Shown: in pieces, positions 33,049-41,367 of the stretch | Position numbering within the stretch: the stretch's first letter is position 1 | How the letters are laid out: every line of letters starts with the position of its first letter | Assembly (NCBI GenBank): GCA_964396385.1 | Contig: CAYNFH010000007.1 | Span: 1-62,188 of the forward strand | DNA length: 62,188 bases | Direction of reading: 5' to 3' | DNA from: CAYNFH01 sp964396385 | Lineage (GTDB): Bacteria; Armatimonadota; Chthonomonadetes; Chthonomonadales; CAJBBX01 | Notes under the pieces: model-generated | Databases searched by the model: none | What the model saw: only the letters and a program-made list of their open reading frames with translations | What the model was told of the DNA's origin: nothing | Program-made: the position numbers and the translations under genes

Positions 33049-34128
33049 ATGAAAGCTGTTTGCGCCTCCATCGTCTCGGAGCAGACGCTGGAGTTCGAGG
33101 AGTTCGAGCTCCCGAGCCGCCCCGGCCCCACCGAAGTCCTGGTGAAGATCGACCGCAGCATCATCAGCAGCGGCACCGAGCTGGCTAACTACACCGGGCT
33201 GGACCCGGACACCCGCATCCCCGGCCGGTGGTGCTGCTATCCCTGGCGGCCCGGCTACGGCGGCATAGGCCGCGCCATGGCGGTGGGCTCCAGGGTCGAG
33301 GGAATCAAGCGGGGGGACCGGGTGTACGGCCGCTTCAACCACGCCTCGCACGCGGTGCTGGACACCGAGAAGGACTTCTGCGTCCCGGTGCCGGCGGGCC
33401 TGGATTCCACCACGGCCGCGTTCGTGCGTATGGGCAACGTCGCCATTTCCGCGCCGCAGCGCGCCACGGCGGCCATCGGCGATACGGTGGTGATCTTCGG
33501 GTTGGGGCTGGTGGGCAACCTGGCGGGGCAGATCTTCCGCTGGGGCGGCCAGCGCGTCATCGGGATCGACCCGGCGTCGCACCGGCGCGCGCTGGCGCTG
33601 GAGAGCGGCTTTGACGCGGCGCTGGACCCGAGCGGACTGAGTGTGGATGGACTGCTGGGACTCATCAAGGAGGCCAACAACGGCGCGCAGCCGCGCGTGG
33701 TGGTGGAGGCCGTGGGCGACACCCGGCTCATCGAGCAGGGCATTAAGATCGCGGCGGTCAACGGGCAGGTGATCCTGCTCGGCACGCCCCGCGCCCCGTA
33801 TGAGACCAACTGCACGCCCATCCTGGACATGGCCCACCGCCGGGGCATCAGCATCATCGGGGCGCTGGAGTGGAACATCCCCCTGCTCAAGCGGTGGAGT
33901 CCGGGGAACACGACGGAATCCAACGCGGAGCTGCTGTTCCAGCTTCTTCAGAACGGCGACCTGAATATAGGCGGGCTCTGCTCCCACGTCGTCGCGCCGG
34001 CGGACCTGAACGAGGCGTATCAGGGGTTGCTGCACAAGAAGGATCAGTACACCGGCGTGGTGCTGGACTGGGAGAACAACCCGGTACCGGCCGTCACGCG
34101 CCGCGAGCGCGAGCTGGCGGCAGTGTAG
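33049..34128 (+). CDS. Medium-chain (zinc-family) dehydrogenase without the structural zinc cluster
   Basis: 359 residues. The GroES-like part contains SSGTELANYTGLDP and WRPGYGGIGRAMAVGSRVEGIKRGDRVYG; the Rossmann motif is VIFGLGLVGNLAGQ. The four-Cys structural zinc loop seen in the 22253 gene is absent, as in bacteriochlorophyllide- or threonine-type variants. It likely oxidises or reduces a sugar-related alcohol; the substrate is unknown. The Shine-Dalgarno is weak, and a structured leader precedes it. Confidence 0.7.
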   Translation: MKAVCASIVSEQTLEFEEFELPSRPGPTEVLVKIDRSIISSGTELANYTGLDPDTRIPGRWCCYPWRPGYGGIGRAMAVGSRVEGIKRGDRVYGRFNHASHAVLDTEKDFCVPVPAGLDSTTAAFVRMGNVAISAPQRATAAIGDTVVIFGLGLVGNLAGQIFRWGGQRVIGIDPASHRRALALESGFDAALDPSGLSVDGLLGLIKEANNGAQPRVVVEAVGDTRLIEQGIKIAAVNGQVILLGTPRAPYETNCTPILDMAHRRGISIIGALEWNIPLLKRWSPGNTTESNAELLFQLLQNGDLNIGGLCSHVVAPADLNEAYQGLLHKKDQYTGVVLDWENNPVPAVTRRERELAAV

Positions 34129-34130
34129 GA

Positions 34131-34222
34131 CCTCCCCCTTGCCCCCTCCTTCGTAAGGAGGGGGAACCCCGCGGCGGCGTGAAGCTCCCTCCCCTTACGA
34201 AGGGGAGGGTTAGGGAGGGGTG
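34131..34222. repeat. Paired CCTTCGTAAGGAGGGG hairpins
   Basis: CCCCCTCCTTCGTAAGGAGG and its near mirror CCTCCCCTTACGAAGGGG lie ~50 bp apart between converging genes, where they could also terminate transcription. Confidence 0.8.
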
Positions 34223-34225
34223 CTC

Positions 34226-35041
34226 CTAGGCTGCGTTGCGGTGGTCGTCGTCCGGGCCGGCGGGGCGGAGGAGGGAATCCGAGTCTTCCAGGCCGCCATC
34301 CCGCGCGGGGCGGAGGAGCGATTCATCGCGGCCAACGGCCGGGCGCAGCAGGATGCCGTTCTCCAGGTCGATGCCGGCGCGCCCATAGACCGCCGGCAGC
34401 GCCTGCTTCGCCGCTTTGTGCACCAGCGGGTGCACCTCGTACTCCGCCGCCGCGCTCGCCAGGTGCTCCACCACGGAGAGCACCTGCGCGTCCCCAATCT
34501 GTTCCGTCGCCCGCAGGATGTCCGATGCCACGTGTGCGTTGTAGTGCCGGGAGCCGGACAGTGAGCAGGAGACCAGCACGCACCACAGCGCGGCGCGCTG
34601 GTTCCGGTTGAGCGGGCCGGCGTCCAGGATCGGCCAGCGGCTGATTGCGACGACTATGGCCGACAGCAGCGAATCCAGCCGAGAGCCGGGCTGCACGAAC
34701 TCGCCCGGCGAGCCTGCCGCCGCCAGCACCGCTACAGCTATCGGGCAGCACAGGATCGCCAGCAGAACGGCCTCCCCGCCGAGATTGACGAAACATCCGG
34801 CGATCACCGCAAAGGCGATCACCGCCAGCACACACCGTATTCGCCCGACGGCGCGCTCTTCGCCTAACTTTCGGAACCGCCGCTCCGCCTGCCACTCGAA
34901 CGCCAGCTCGGAGAGCAGGGGCGGCAGCACGCGCGGACCGAGCAGGGCCAGCTCCCGCTCCGTCTCCACACGCTCGGCATGCGGCCCGCGGCCCAGGGCG
35001 GATATCAGCCGCTCCAGGTCTTCGTAGGCGACATTAGTCAT
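34226..35041 (-). CDS. Membrane protein with LLRP motif repeats (twin A)
   Basis: 271 residues. A helical N-terminus (LERLISALGRGPHAERVETE) is followed by two or three membrane segments (about 69-110) and a helical HEAT-like region. The C-terminal tail carries three copies of an LLRP motif: ILLRPA, SLLRPA, SLLRPA, spaced ~12-16 residues. The ATG overlaps the upstream stop in ATGACTAA. The neighbour at 35034 has the same design, so the two are probably paralogues acting together. No known family recognised; the tail looks like a docking or modification site. Confidence 0.5.
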   Translation of the reverse strand: MTNVAYEDLERLISALGRGPHAERVETERELALLGPRVLPPLLSELAFEWQAERRFRKLGEERAVGRIRCVLAVIAFAVIAGCFVNLGGEAVLLAILCCPIAVAVLAAAGSPGEFVQPGSRLDSLLSAIVVAISRWPILDAGPLNRNQRAALWCVLVSCSLSGSRHYNAHVASDILRATEQIGDAQVLSVVEHLASAAAEYEVHPLVHKAAKQALPAVYGRAGIDLENGILLRPAVGRDESLLRPARDGGLEDSDSLLRPAGPDDDHRNAA

Positions 35042-35948
35042 CGGAGACTGTCCCGCCGCCCAGAATCGTGGGCCGTAGGAGCCGGCCCGGCGGGCTATCG
35101 ACGCCCTGCGCGGGCCGAAGAAGCGTGTCGGCGGTCGGAGAAACGGATGGCCGCAGCAGTGTCTCGCCGACCCGCTCTCTGTTGGCCAGCTCCTGGAGCC
35201 GCAGGGCGAGATCCTGTGCATGATGGGCCAGGGCGCCATCCTCCCCTCCGGGCCCCTCTCCAGAGGCCACCCGGCGCATGGAGGGGGGCGCCGCCACGTC
35301 GCTAAATCGGTCCGCGACGTCTACGATGACCCATGCTAGGCGGCTGTTGGCGCCGGGCAGCACGCGGTAGAGATTGCGCCGTTGGGCCGCGTTAAGAAGG
35401 GAATCGTCCCCGCCGGATACGCGCGGAAGGAAGGTAGTGAGGGCCCCGGAGATAACCGAGCGGGTCCTGCCCTCGTGGAAGCCAACCGCGGCCGCCAGCC
35501 GCCCCACGGCTCGAATATCGTCGAAGCGCCCTAGCACTTCCAGCGCCTTGCGCTGTACCTTTCCGTCCTCTCCGAACTGCCGCAGGACCACGGAGGACAG
35601 TTTGGCGGCAATCGCGCCGAACACAAGCAAGGAGGCGATCAGGATTGTTTTGAGTACGATGGTGTCGCGGGTCGATCCAAGCGGCGGCATGGGTTCCAGT
35701 AGCACGATAATCTGCGGCGCCAGAGCCACAACCACCAACGCTGGCGCGAACCGCAACCAGCCGTTGCGGTGAGCGCGGACCTGAGAATCGCGCGCTTCCA
35801 GGAAGCTGAGCAGCCCTTCCGCCGCCTCCGGGCCGCGCTTCAGGAGCTCCAGCTCCGCCATCGTGGCGTCGGGGCCGTCCAGCCGGCGGATCAGCTCCGG
35901 GACGGTTGGCTGGCGGAAGTCATCGCATTGTGGAAATAGTGAGTTCAC
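35034..35948 (-). CDS. Membrane protein with LLRP motif repeats (twin B)
   Basis: 304 residues from GTG 35948, chosen because upstream sequence is all hairpin repeats. Layout mirrors twin A: N-terminal helices (VPELIRRLDGPDATMAELEL), two membrane segments (LRFAPALVVVALAPQIIVLL and TILIASLLVFGAIAAKL), a HEAT-like helical part and a tail with TLLRPS, TLLRPA and RLLRPT. It overlaps twin A by eight bases. The repeated Thr/Ser-LLRP motif could be a kinase/FHA target or a protein-docking site; this is speculation. Confidence 0.5.
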   Translation of the reverse strand: MNSLFPQCDDFRQPTVPELIRRLDGPDATMAELELLKRGPEAAEGLLSFLEARDSQVRAHRNGWLRFAPALVVVALAPQIIVLLEPMPPLGSTRDTIVLKTILIASLLVFGAIAAKLSSVVLRQFGEDGKVQRKALEVLGRFDDIRAVGRLAAAVGFHEGRTRSVISGALTTFLPRVSGGDDSLLNAAQRRNLYRVLPGANSRLAWVIVDVADRFSDVAAPPSMRRVASGEGPGGEDGALAHHAQDLALRLQELANRERVGETLLRPSVSPTADTLLRPAQGVDSPPGRLLRPTILGGGTVSDD

Positions 35949-35979
35949 TTCGTCTGCCGCAACCAAGCGTAAGGGTCCC

Positions 35980-36190
35980 GCCAAACCGCTTCCAGACGGG
36001 GATTTCATTCCCCGTCCGTAGACCACAGGCACTGAAGTGCCTGTCTGGAGATAATCGTCCTTCGGACGAGCGAAACCTATTCTCTCCTGCGGAAGAGAGA
36101 TTCGGTTCCGTCTGTCCGCAGGACAGGTCTCTCCAGACAGGGATTTCAATCCCTGGCAACCTGTCGGCGCGAGCCGTCGGGCAAGGCTCC
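35980..36190. repeat. Array of at least six small hairpins
   Basis: Visible stems include GACGGGG/CCCCGTC, CAGGCACTGAAGTGCCTG, CGTCCTTCGGACG, CTCTCCTGCGGAAGAGAG, CTGTCCGCAGGACAG and CCAGACAGGGATTTCAATCC with its mirror end. They fill the gap between the amidase and twin B genes. The gap has no other feature I recognise. Confidence 0.8.
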
Positions 36191-36205
36191 GGCGGGTTCA
36201 CCTTG

Positions 36206-37951
36206 TCATCCCACCGGCGGTGGGACTTCGGGCAGCTTGTCGGTATCCGGCCACTGCTTGTGGTGCGCCGTGGCCTGCTCGAAGGCGCGGGCCACCCGCA
36301 GGATGGCGTCCTCCCGGTAGAGCTGGCCAGTGAATTCTATCATCTGCGGCAGCCCGTCATACAGCCCGCACCTTGTCACTACGGTGGGATGACCCGTGAG
36401 GTTCGTATAGACCAGCGACGGACCGGCGCGGGGGATGGTCACGTAGAGATCGACATCCTTCAGCGCCTCCGCCATCCGCTCCTGGAGCAGCGTGCGGGCA
36501 CGCATGGCCCGGAGGTAGTCCGCCGCCGGAACGGCGGAGTTCTTCCGGAAGCTGTTGGGCCAGTTGTTGGGCCCCTGCTGCGCAAGGAGGTCCAGTTGGC
36601 CGCTCGCCGTCAACTCCATGAAGGCGGAGGAGGACTCCACCCCGATGATGAGCCAGGCCAGGGGCCGGAACAGGTCCGTCATAGGCGGAAGCGTGACCGG
36701 CTTCAGCGGAATTCCAAGCTTCTTGAGCGTGTTCAAGGCATCGTCGTAGAGGGACTGGAGGGCGGCCGCGTGCGGGTTCTTCTTGAACGCCTCGAAAGAG
36801 GTGGTGTCGATGCCCACGCGCAGGCCGGAGAGCGGCGCGTCCGGGTTCCAGCGGAAGGGCACGTCCGCCACGGTGGGATCCAGCCCGTCCGGGTCGTAGA
36901 TGGCGTTCAGGACCATGGCGCAGTCCTCCACGCCGCGGGCCATGGGACCCAGCTTGTCCATCGTCCAGGAGAGTGCCATGGCGCCGTGGCGGGAGACCCG
37001 GCCGTAGGTGGGCCGCAGGCCGGTGACGCCGTTCACGCACGAAGGGCTGACAATGCTCCCCAGCGTCTCGCTCCCGATGGCGAAGCCCACCAGCCCGGCG
37101 GCGGTGGCTGCCCCCGGCCCCGCGGAGGAGCCGCTGGAGCCTGTGGAGGGCTTCCACGGGTTGCGGGTAATACCGCCAAACCAGACATCGCCCATGGCCA
37201 GCTCGCCCATGGAGAGCTTGGCCAGCAGCACCGCGCCGGCCTCATCCAGCCGCTTCACCACGGTGGCGTCGAAGTCCAGCACCTGGTTCTCGTAGGGCTT
37301 GGCGCCGAACGTGGTGCGCGTGCCGCGCGTGGCCAGCAGGTCCTTGGCGCCCCACGGGATGCCATGCAGCGGTCCGCGGTACTTGCCCGCGGCCATCTCC
37401 CGGTCCGCCCGGGCGGCCTGTGCCAGCGCCTGCTCCTCCATGAGGGTGACCACGCAGTTGAGCCGCGGCCCGAAGCGCTTCAGCCGGTCCAGGTACATCC
37501 GGGTGAGCGCGGTAGAGGTGATCTCCCGCGACTTGATCAGCCGCGAGAGCTCCACCGCCGGTGCGAAGGCCAGGCTTTCGGGATGGCCGTCGTAGCTAGG
37601 ACCGGGGCCGGAGCTGAGCCGGAAGGCCGGCTTGCCCTTTGGGACCGGCGTGCCGGGCAGGCGCGGGTCGAAGTGGATGGCGGGCTCGACCTCGGCGCTG
37701 ATGAGGGCCGCGCGCAGCTTCTTGAGGGAGGCGCGTGTCTCGGTGAGGCTCGGCGCCATCAGCTTGCGCTCCGCCTCCGTGTAATCGTAGCCTTCTATCC
37801 GGTCCAAGACCGCGATATCTTCCGGCGTGACGGAATCCGGCGCGGGCGGCGCTTCCGTCTGCTGCGCCCCCGCCCCTCCGGCGGCCGCGATTCCGGCCGC
37901 TGCCAGGCTGGCCATTAGCTGGCGGCGAGTTATGTTGGTTTGCTTACTCAA
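36206..37951 (-). CDS. Tat-exported amidase-signature enzyme
   Basis: 581 residues from TTG 37951, with GGAG six to ten bases upstream. A twin-arginine signal (ITRRQLMASLAAAGIAAAGG) precedes the mature part. The amidase signature triad is visible: Lys in IPWGAKDLLATRG, cis-Ser in STGSSGSSAGPGAA, and nucleophile Ser in FAIGSETLGSIVSP. The family hydrolyses amides such as glutamine, indoleacetamide or peptide amides; substrate unknown. The tail (VARAFEQATAHHKQWPD) is typical. Export of a folded amidase suggests a periplasmic task. Confidence 0.8.
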   Translation of the reverse strand: MSKQTNITRRQLMASLAAAGIAAAGGAGAQQTEAPPAPDSVTPEDIAVLDRIEGYDYTEAERKLMAPSLTETRASLKKLRAALISAEVEPAIHFDPRLPGTPVPKGKPAFRLSSGPGPSYDGHPESLAFAPAVELSRLIKSREITSTALTRMYLDRLKRFGPRLNCVVTLMEEQALAQAARADREMAAGKYRGPLHGIPWGAKDLLATRGTRTTFGAKPYENQVLDFDATVVKRLDEAGAVLLAKLSMGELAMGDVWFGGITRNPWKPSTGSSGSSAGPGAATAAGLVGFAIGSETLGSIVSPSCVNGVTGLRPTYGRVSRHGAMALSWTMDKLGPMARGVEDCAMVLNAIYDPDGLDPTVADVPFRWNPDAPLSGLRVGIDTTSFEAFKKNPHAAALQSLYDDALNTLKKLGIPLKPVTLPPMTDLFRPLAWLIIGVESSSAFMELTASGQLDLLAQQGPNNWPNSFRKNSAVPAADYLRAMRARTLLQERMAEALKDVDLYVTIPRAGPSLVYTNLTGHPTVVTRCGLYDGLPQMIEFTGQLYREDAILRVARAFEQATAHHKQWPDTDKLPEVPPPVG

Positions 37952-37968
37952 ACGTTGCTCCCTGTTCT

Positions 37969-38330
37969 GTGAGGGGGTGAAGGGGTGAAGGGGTGAAGGG
38001 GTGACCGGCAACACACCGGAAGAGATGCCGCCCTTAAGCCTGCGCCGGACGGGCCGGGACGGCGCCCGGCCCCTACAGCCCCCTGCGCTATTGCAAGGAA
38101 ACCCGGCTGAAGCCGGCTCCGCAGCCCGAAGGGTTTCCCTTCAATAGCACCGGGGTTTAGGCCGGTGCGGAGGGGCGCCCCGCTTTGGAGTGCGGCGGCT
38201 TGACGCCGCTTTCTCTCTACCGCTACAAAGAAAGCGGGAGCTTGCTCCCGCACTCCAATAGCACCGGGGTTTCAGCCCGGTGTGGAGGCGAAGTCACCCC
38301 CTCACCCCTTCACCCCTTCACCCCCTCATC
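37969..38330. repeat. Pile-up of four repeat families between outer GGGGTGAA arms
   Basis: Outer 8-bp-unit arms are at 37969-38004 and 38293-38330. Inside lie CCGGGACGGCGCCCGGCCCC, the AACCCGGCTGAAGCCGG hairpin with its AATAGCACCGGGGTTTAGG mate, a GGAGTGCGGCGGCTTGACGC block, GCGGGAGCTTGCTCCCGC, and a second AATAGCACCGGGGTTTCAGC. No gene is present here. Confidence 0.8.
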
Positions 38331-39924
38331 TTCCCCTCCGTCCGCTGCCGGCGAAGCCGCGGACAGACTGCGGCGTGGGGACGACCTCTACCGTCCCGTA
38401 CTTTTTCAGCCCTTCCTCTACCTGGGAGCGCTCGCCCACGGCGATGAGCCGCAAGCGGTCCTCCGCCAGGTACTTCTGGGCCACGCGCTGTACGTCCGCG
38501 GGGGTGACGGCGGAGAGCTTGTCCGGATAGGTGTCCCAGTAGTCCGCGGGCAGGTCGTACTCCGTGATCTCCAGTGCGCGGTCCAGCATCCCCTGCGGGC
38601 TCTCCAGCGTGCGGGCGAAGCTGCCCACGATGCTGCGCTTGGCGCGGGCAAGCTCGTCGTCGGAGACCGGCTGGTCGCGGAGCCTGCGGAGCTCGTAGTA
38701 GAACTCCCTGGTGGCGGGCTCCGTCACCGCCGTGCGCACGCTGGCGCTGGCGGTCCAGAGGCCGGGCCACTGCGGCGCGCTCACCTGGGAGTAGGCGCCG
38801 TAGGTGTACCCCTTGTCCTCGCGGATGTTCTGGAACAGCCGGCCGGAGGAGCCGCCACCCAGGATCTGATTGGCGATGAACACGGCGAAGTAGTCCGGGT
38901 CCGTCCGCGTTACGCCCAGGGCGCCGAAGTCCAGCACGGTCTGGGCGGAGTTGGGCCGATCCACCAATAGGATGCGCGCGGTGTTGGGAGAACGGACTTC
39001 CGCAGCCGGGAGCTGCGGCTCGGAGGCCGCGGGCTGCCACGAGGCCAGCACGTGCGTGAGCCGGTCGGCGATGTCGCGGGCGTTCACGTCGCCGGCGACC
39101 CCGAGCAGCGCGCCGTTCGGCCGGCAGTACCTGTCGTGGAAGGCCACCAGGTCGTCGCGCGTGACCGCCCCTATCTGCGCCGCCGTAGGCGCCTCCCGCC
39201 CATAGGGCGTGCCGGCGTAGAAGGTGCGGCGGGTCACCTCCCCGGCGATGGCGGTGGGAACCGTGCGGGCCTGCATCACCTGCGAGGCCATGAGGAACCG
39301 CACCCGCTCCAGCCGGTCGGCCGGGAAGGAGGGGTGGAGGAGCACATCGGACATCAGGTCCACCAGCCGGTCCGTGTAGTCCGACAGGCCGGACGCGGAG
39401 AGGATGGCCCGGTCCTCGCTGGCCGAGGCGTTGAGGCTGGCGGCCATGTCCTCCGTCTCGCGCGCCAGCTCCTGCGAATCACGGGTGGCGGTGCCCTCTG
39501 TGAGCATGGCGGCGGTCAGCTCCGCCACGGCCGGCTTCGGCTCGAACAGGCTGCCCGCCTTGACCCGGAGCGTCATGGTGACGCTGGGCAGCCGGTGGTC
39601 CTCCAGCACAAAGAGCTTGAGCCCATTTGGCAGCGTAAACGCCTGCGGCCGGGGGAACTTGACCCGCAGCAGCTCCTTGGCCACGGGCGCCTTGCCCTTG
39701 ATGACGGTGGAGTGCGCCGGCTGCTCCACAGCGCCGCCGGTTTCCTGCGCGGTGGCGGGGACCCCGGTCCTGGTAAGGACTCGGAGTAGACGCCCACCCG
39801 GCTTGTTGTGGGGGGGGCCCGGTGTGGCCGCCCGTCCGGCGGGGGGGGGCCACACTGGGCCGCCCCTACGGGATTCGCCGCATTGCCGAGTCGCCCAGTC
39901 GCCGTGCCTATGTCGTAGCCTCAT
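38326..39924 (-). CDS. M16 peptidase-like protein, inactive-partner type
   Basis: 532 residues. The two-domain insulinase fold starts at LLRVKFPRPQAFTLPNGLKL and the second half at RILLVDRPNSAQTVLDFGALG. The position of the zinc motif HxxEH is occupied by VAELTAAMLTEGTATR, so it is the non-catalytic partner usual for paired M16 genes. The ATG overlaps the upstream stop in ATGA. Residues ~18-40 come from a GGGGCGGCC...GGCCACAC repeat inserted where a signal peptide would be expected, so export may be impaired or a later start used. Confidence 0.7.
   Translation of the reverse strand: MRLRHRHGDWATRQCGESRRGGPVWPPPAGRAATPGPPHNKPGGRLLRVLTRTGVPATAQETGGAVEQPAHSTVIKGKAPVAKELLRVKFPRPQAFTLPNGLKLFVLEDHRLPSVTMTLRVKAGSLFEPKPAVAELTAAMLTEGTATRDSQELARETEDMAASLNASASEDRAILSASGLSDYTDRLVDLMSDVLLHPSFPADRLERVRFLMASQVMQARTVPTAIAGEVTRRTFYAGTPYGREAPTAAQIGAVTRDDLVAFHDRYCRPNGALLGVAGDVNARDIADRLTHVLASWQPAASEPQLPAAEVRSPNTARILLVDRPNSAQTVLDFGALGVTRTDPDYFAVFIANQILGGGSSGRLFQNIREDKGYTYGAYSQVSAPQWPGLWTASASVRTAVTEPATREFYYELRRLRDQPVSDDELARAKRSIVGSFARTLESPQGMLDRALEITEYDLPADYWDTYPDKLSAVTPADVQRVAQKYLAEDRLRLIAVGERSQVEEGLKKYGTVEVVPTPQSVRGFAGSGRRGR
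39808..39871. repeat. GGGGCGGCCCAGTGTGGCC hairpin repeat in a 5' coding region
   Basis: GGCCCGGTGTGGCCGCCCG and GGCCACACTGGGCCGCCCC face each other with G-runs between, related to 31261-31290. It lies within the first 40 codons of the M16 partner gene. Confidence 0.75.
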
Positions 39925-41283
39925 GGTCCTACCTCCAGGTCCGGAGCGGGCTCCGTGATGAGCACCACGCGGTTATCCTTGTTCAGGTACTTGCGCGCTA
40001 CGCGCTGCACGTCCGCCGCCGTTACCGCCTGATAGCGCTGAGAAAGGGTGTTGATGCGGTTGGGGTCGTTGTAGTAGACCGCGTCCGCGCTGAGCGCATT
40101 CGCTCTGCCCAGCGCGGTCTGGAGCCGGAACAGGGAGCCTGCCCGGAGCTGAACGTGCGCGCGCTCCAGCTCCTCCGGCGTCACGCCGTCCGCCTGGATC
40201 CGCGCGATAGCCTCCGTGATGGCGCTTTCCACCGGCTCAACCTTTCCGCCCGGCGGCAGCATCGCCATGACGCTGAAGAGGCCCGGCCCACGCGAATCCT
40301 GCATAAAGGCGGAAACGTTGAGGGCGAGCTTCTTCTCCACCAGCGCCTGGTAGAGGCGGGAGGACCGGCCGCGGGAAAGGATGGTGGCCAGCACCTCCAG
40401 CGGGTAGTAGTCCGGGTCGTTGCCGAGCACGCAGCGGTAGGCGGCCTCATAGCGGGTGAGGCGCGCGAGCGGGTCCGTCATGGTGCGGCGCTTCGCCGCC
40501 CAGCGGCGGCTCGGCTGCGTCGACCGGAGGCGGGTCCGGCTGCCGGGGGATGGAGCCGAACTCCTGGCGGATCTTGGCCTTCGCTTCATTCACGTTGAAG
40601 TCGCCGACCACGGCCAGCACCGCGTTGTTGGGAGCGTAGTAGGTCTTGAAGAAGGCCCGCACGTCCTCCAGAGTGGCGGCGTTCAGGTCCTTCATGGAGC
40701 CGATAGTGGTGTGCTTGTAGGCGAAGTTGGTGTGGGCCATGTCCTCAATGGCCTCCTGCGCCCCGCCGTACGCCCGGTTGTCGTAGCTCTGGCGCTTCTC
40801 CTCCTGCACCACGGCCCGCTGGTTGTCCAGGTTCTGCTGGCTGATGTCCAGAGACCGCATCCGGTCCGCTTCTATGAAGAGGGCGAGATCGAGCTGGTTG
40901 GCGGGCAGCTCTTCGAAGTAGTTGGTCCGGTCCTGGTTGGTCGAGCCGTTGAAGGTGCCGCCGTTATCCTGGATGAGGAGGAAGTGCTCGCCCTTGCCCA
41001 CGTTCTGGGAGCCCTGGAACATCATGTGCTCGAACAGGTGGGCAAAGCCGGTGCGGCCGGGCCGCTCGTTGCGCGAGCCCACGTTGTACGTGACGCTCAC
41101 GGCCACGACCGGCGCGGAGTGGTCCGGCGACAGGATCACGCGCAGGCCGTTGGGCAGCCGGTACTCTGTGAACCTGACCTGGGGCAATTTGGAGGCGTGT
41201 ACCGGGCGCGCCGCCATAACGCCCGGAACGCCGACGGCGGCCAGCATCATTGCCGCCGCCGCCATGGTGGAACCGAATCGCAT
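39921..41283 (-). pseudogene. Zinc M16 peptidase gene with a frameshift
   Basis: The first part (41283 to ~40500) has a signal peptide (MRFGSTMAAAAMMLAAVGVP), the start FTEYRLPNGLRVILSPDHSA and the zinc motif HLFEHMMFQG with a later Glu in VVQEEKRQ. After VDAAEPP the frame is lost; the second half (RRTMTDPLARLTRYEAAYRC to DLEVGP) is in another frame down to 39921. A single-base change near 40480-40520 would restore a normal ~450-residue protease. It could be a sequencing error, a true mutation or programmed slippage. It is coupled to the inactive-partner gene. Confidence 0.7.
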
Positions 41284-41306
41284 AGAGCTCCTCCGTCTGG
41301 GGAGTT

Positions 41307-41367
41307 GGGTGTTCAGGTGTTCAGGTATTCAGGTGTTTCGGATTCCGGACCTGAACACCTGAACGCC
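41307..41367. repeat. Palindromic element: GGTGTTCA arms around CGGATTCCGG
   Basis: The left arm has four GGTGTTCA-type units, the centre is CGGATTCCGG (41339-41348), and the right arm is CCTGAACACCTGAACGCC. The right arm abuts the stop codon of the parvulin gene. It is the cleanest example of the arm-core-arm design. Confidence 0.9.

Noticed and set aside
35906..37918. Long plus-strand open frame (670 codons)
   Set aside because: Runs antisense to the amidase with its conserved catalytic motifs, so not a gene.
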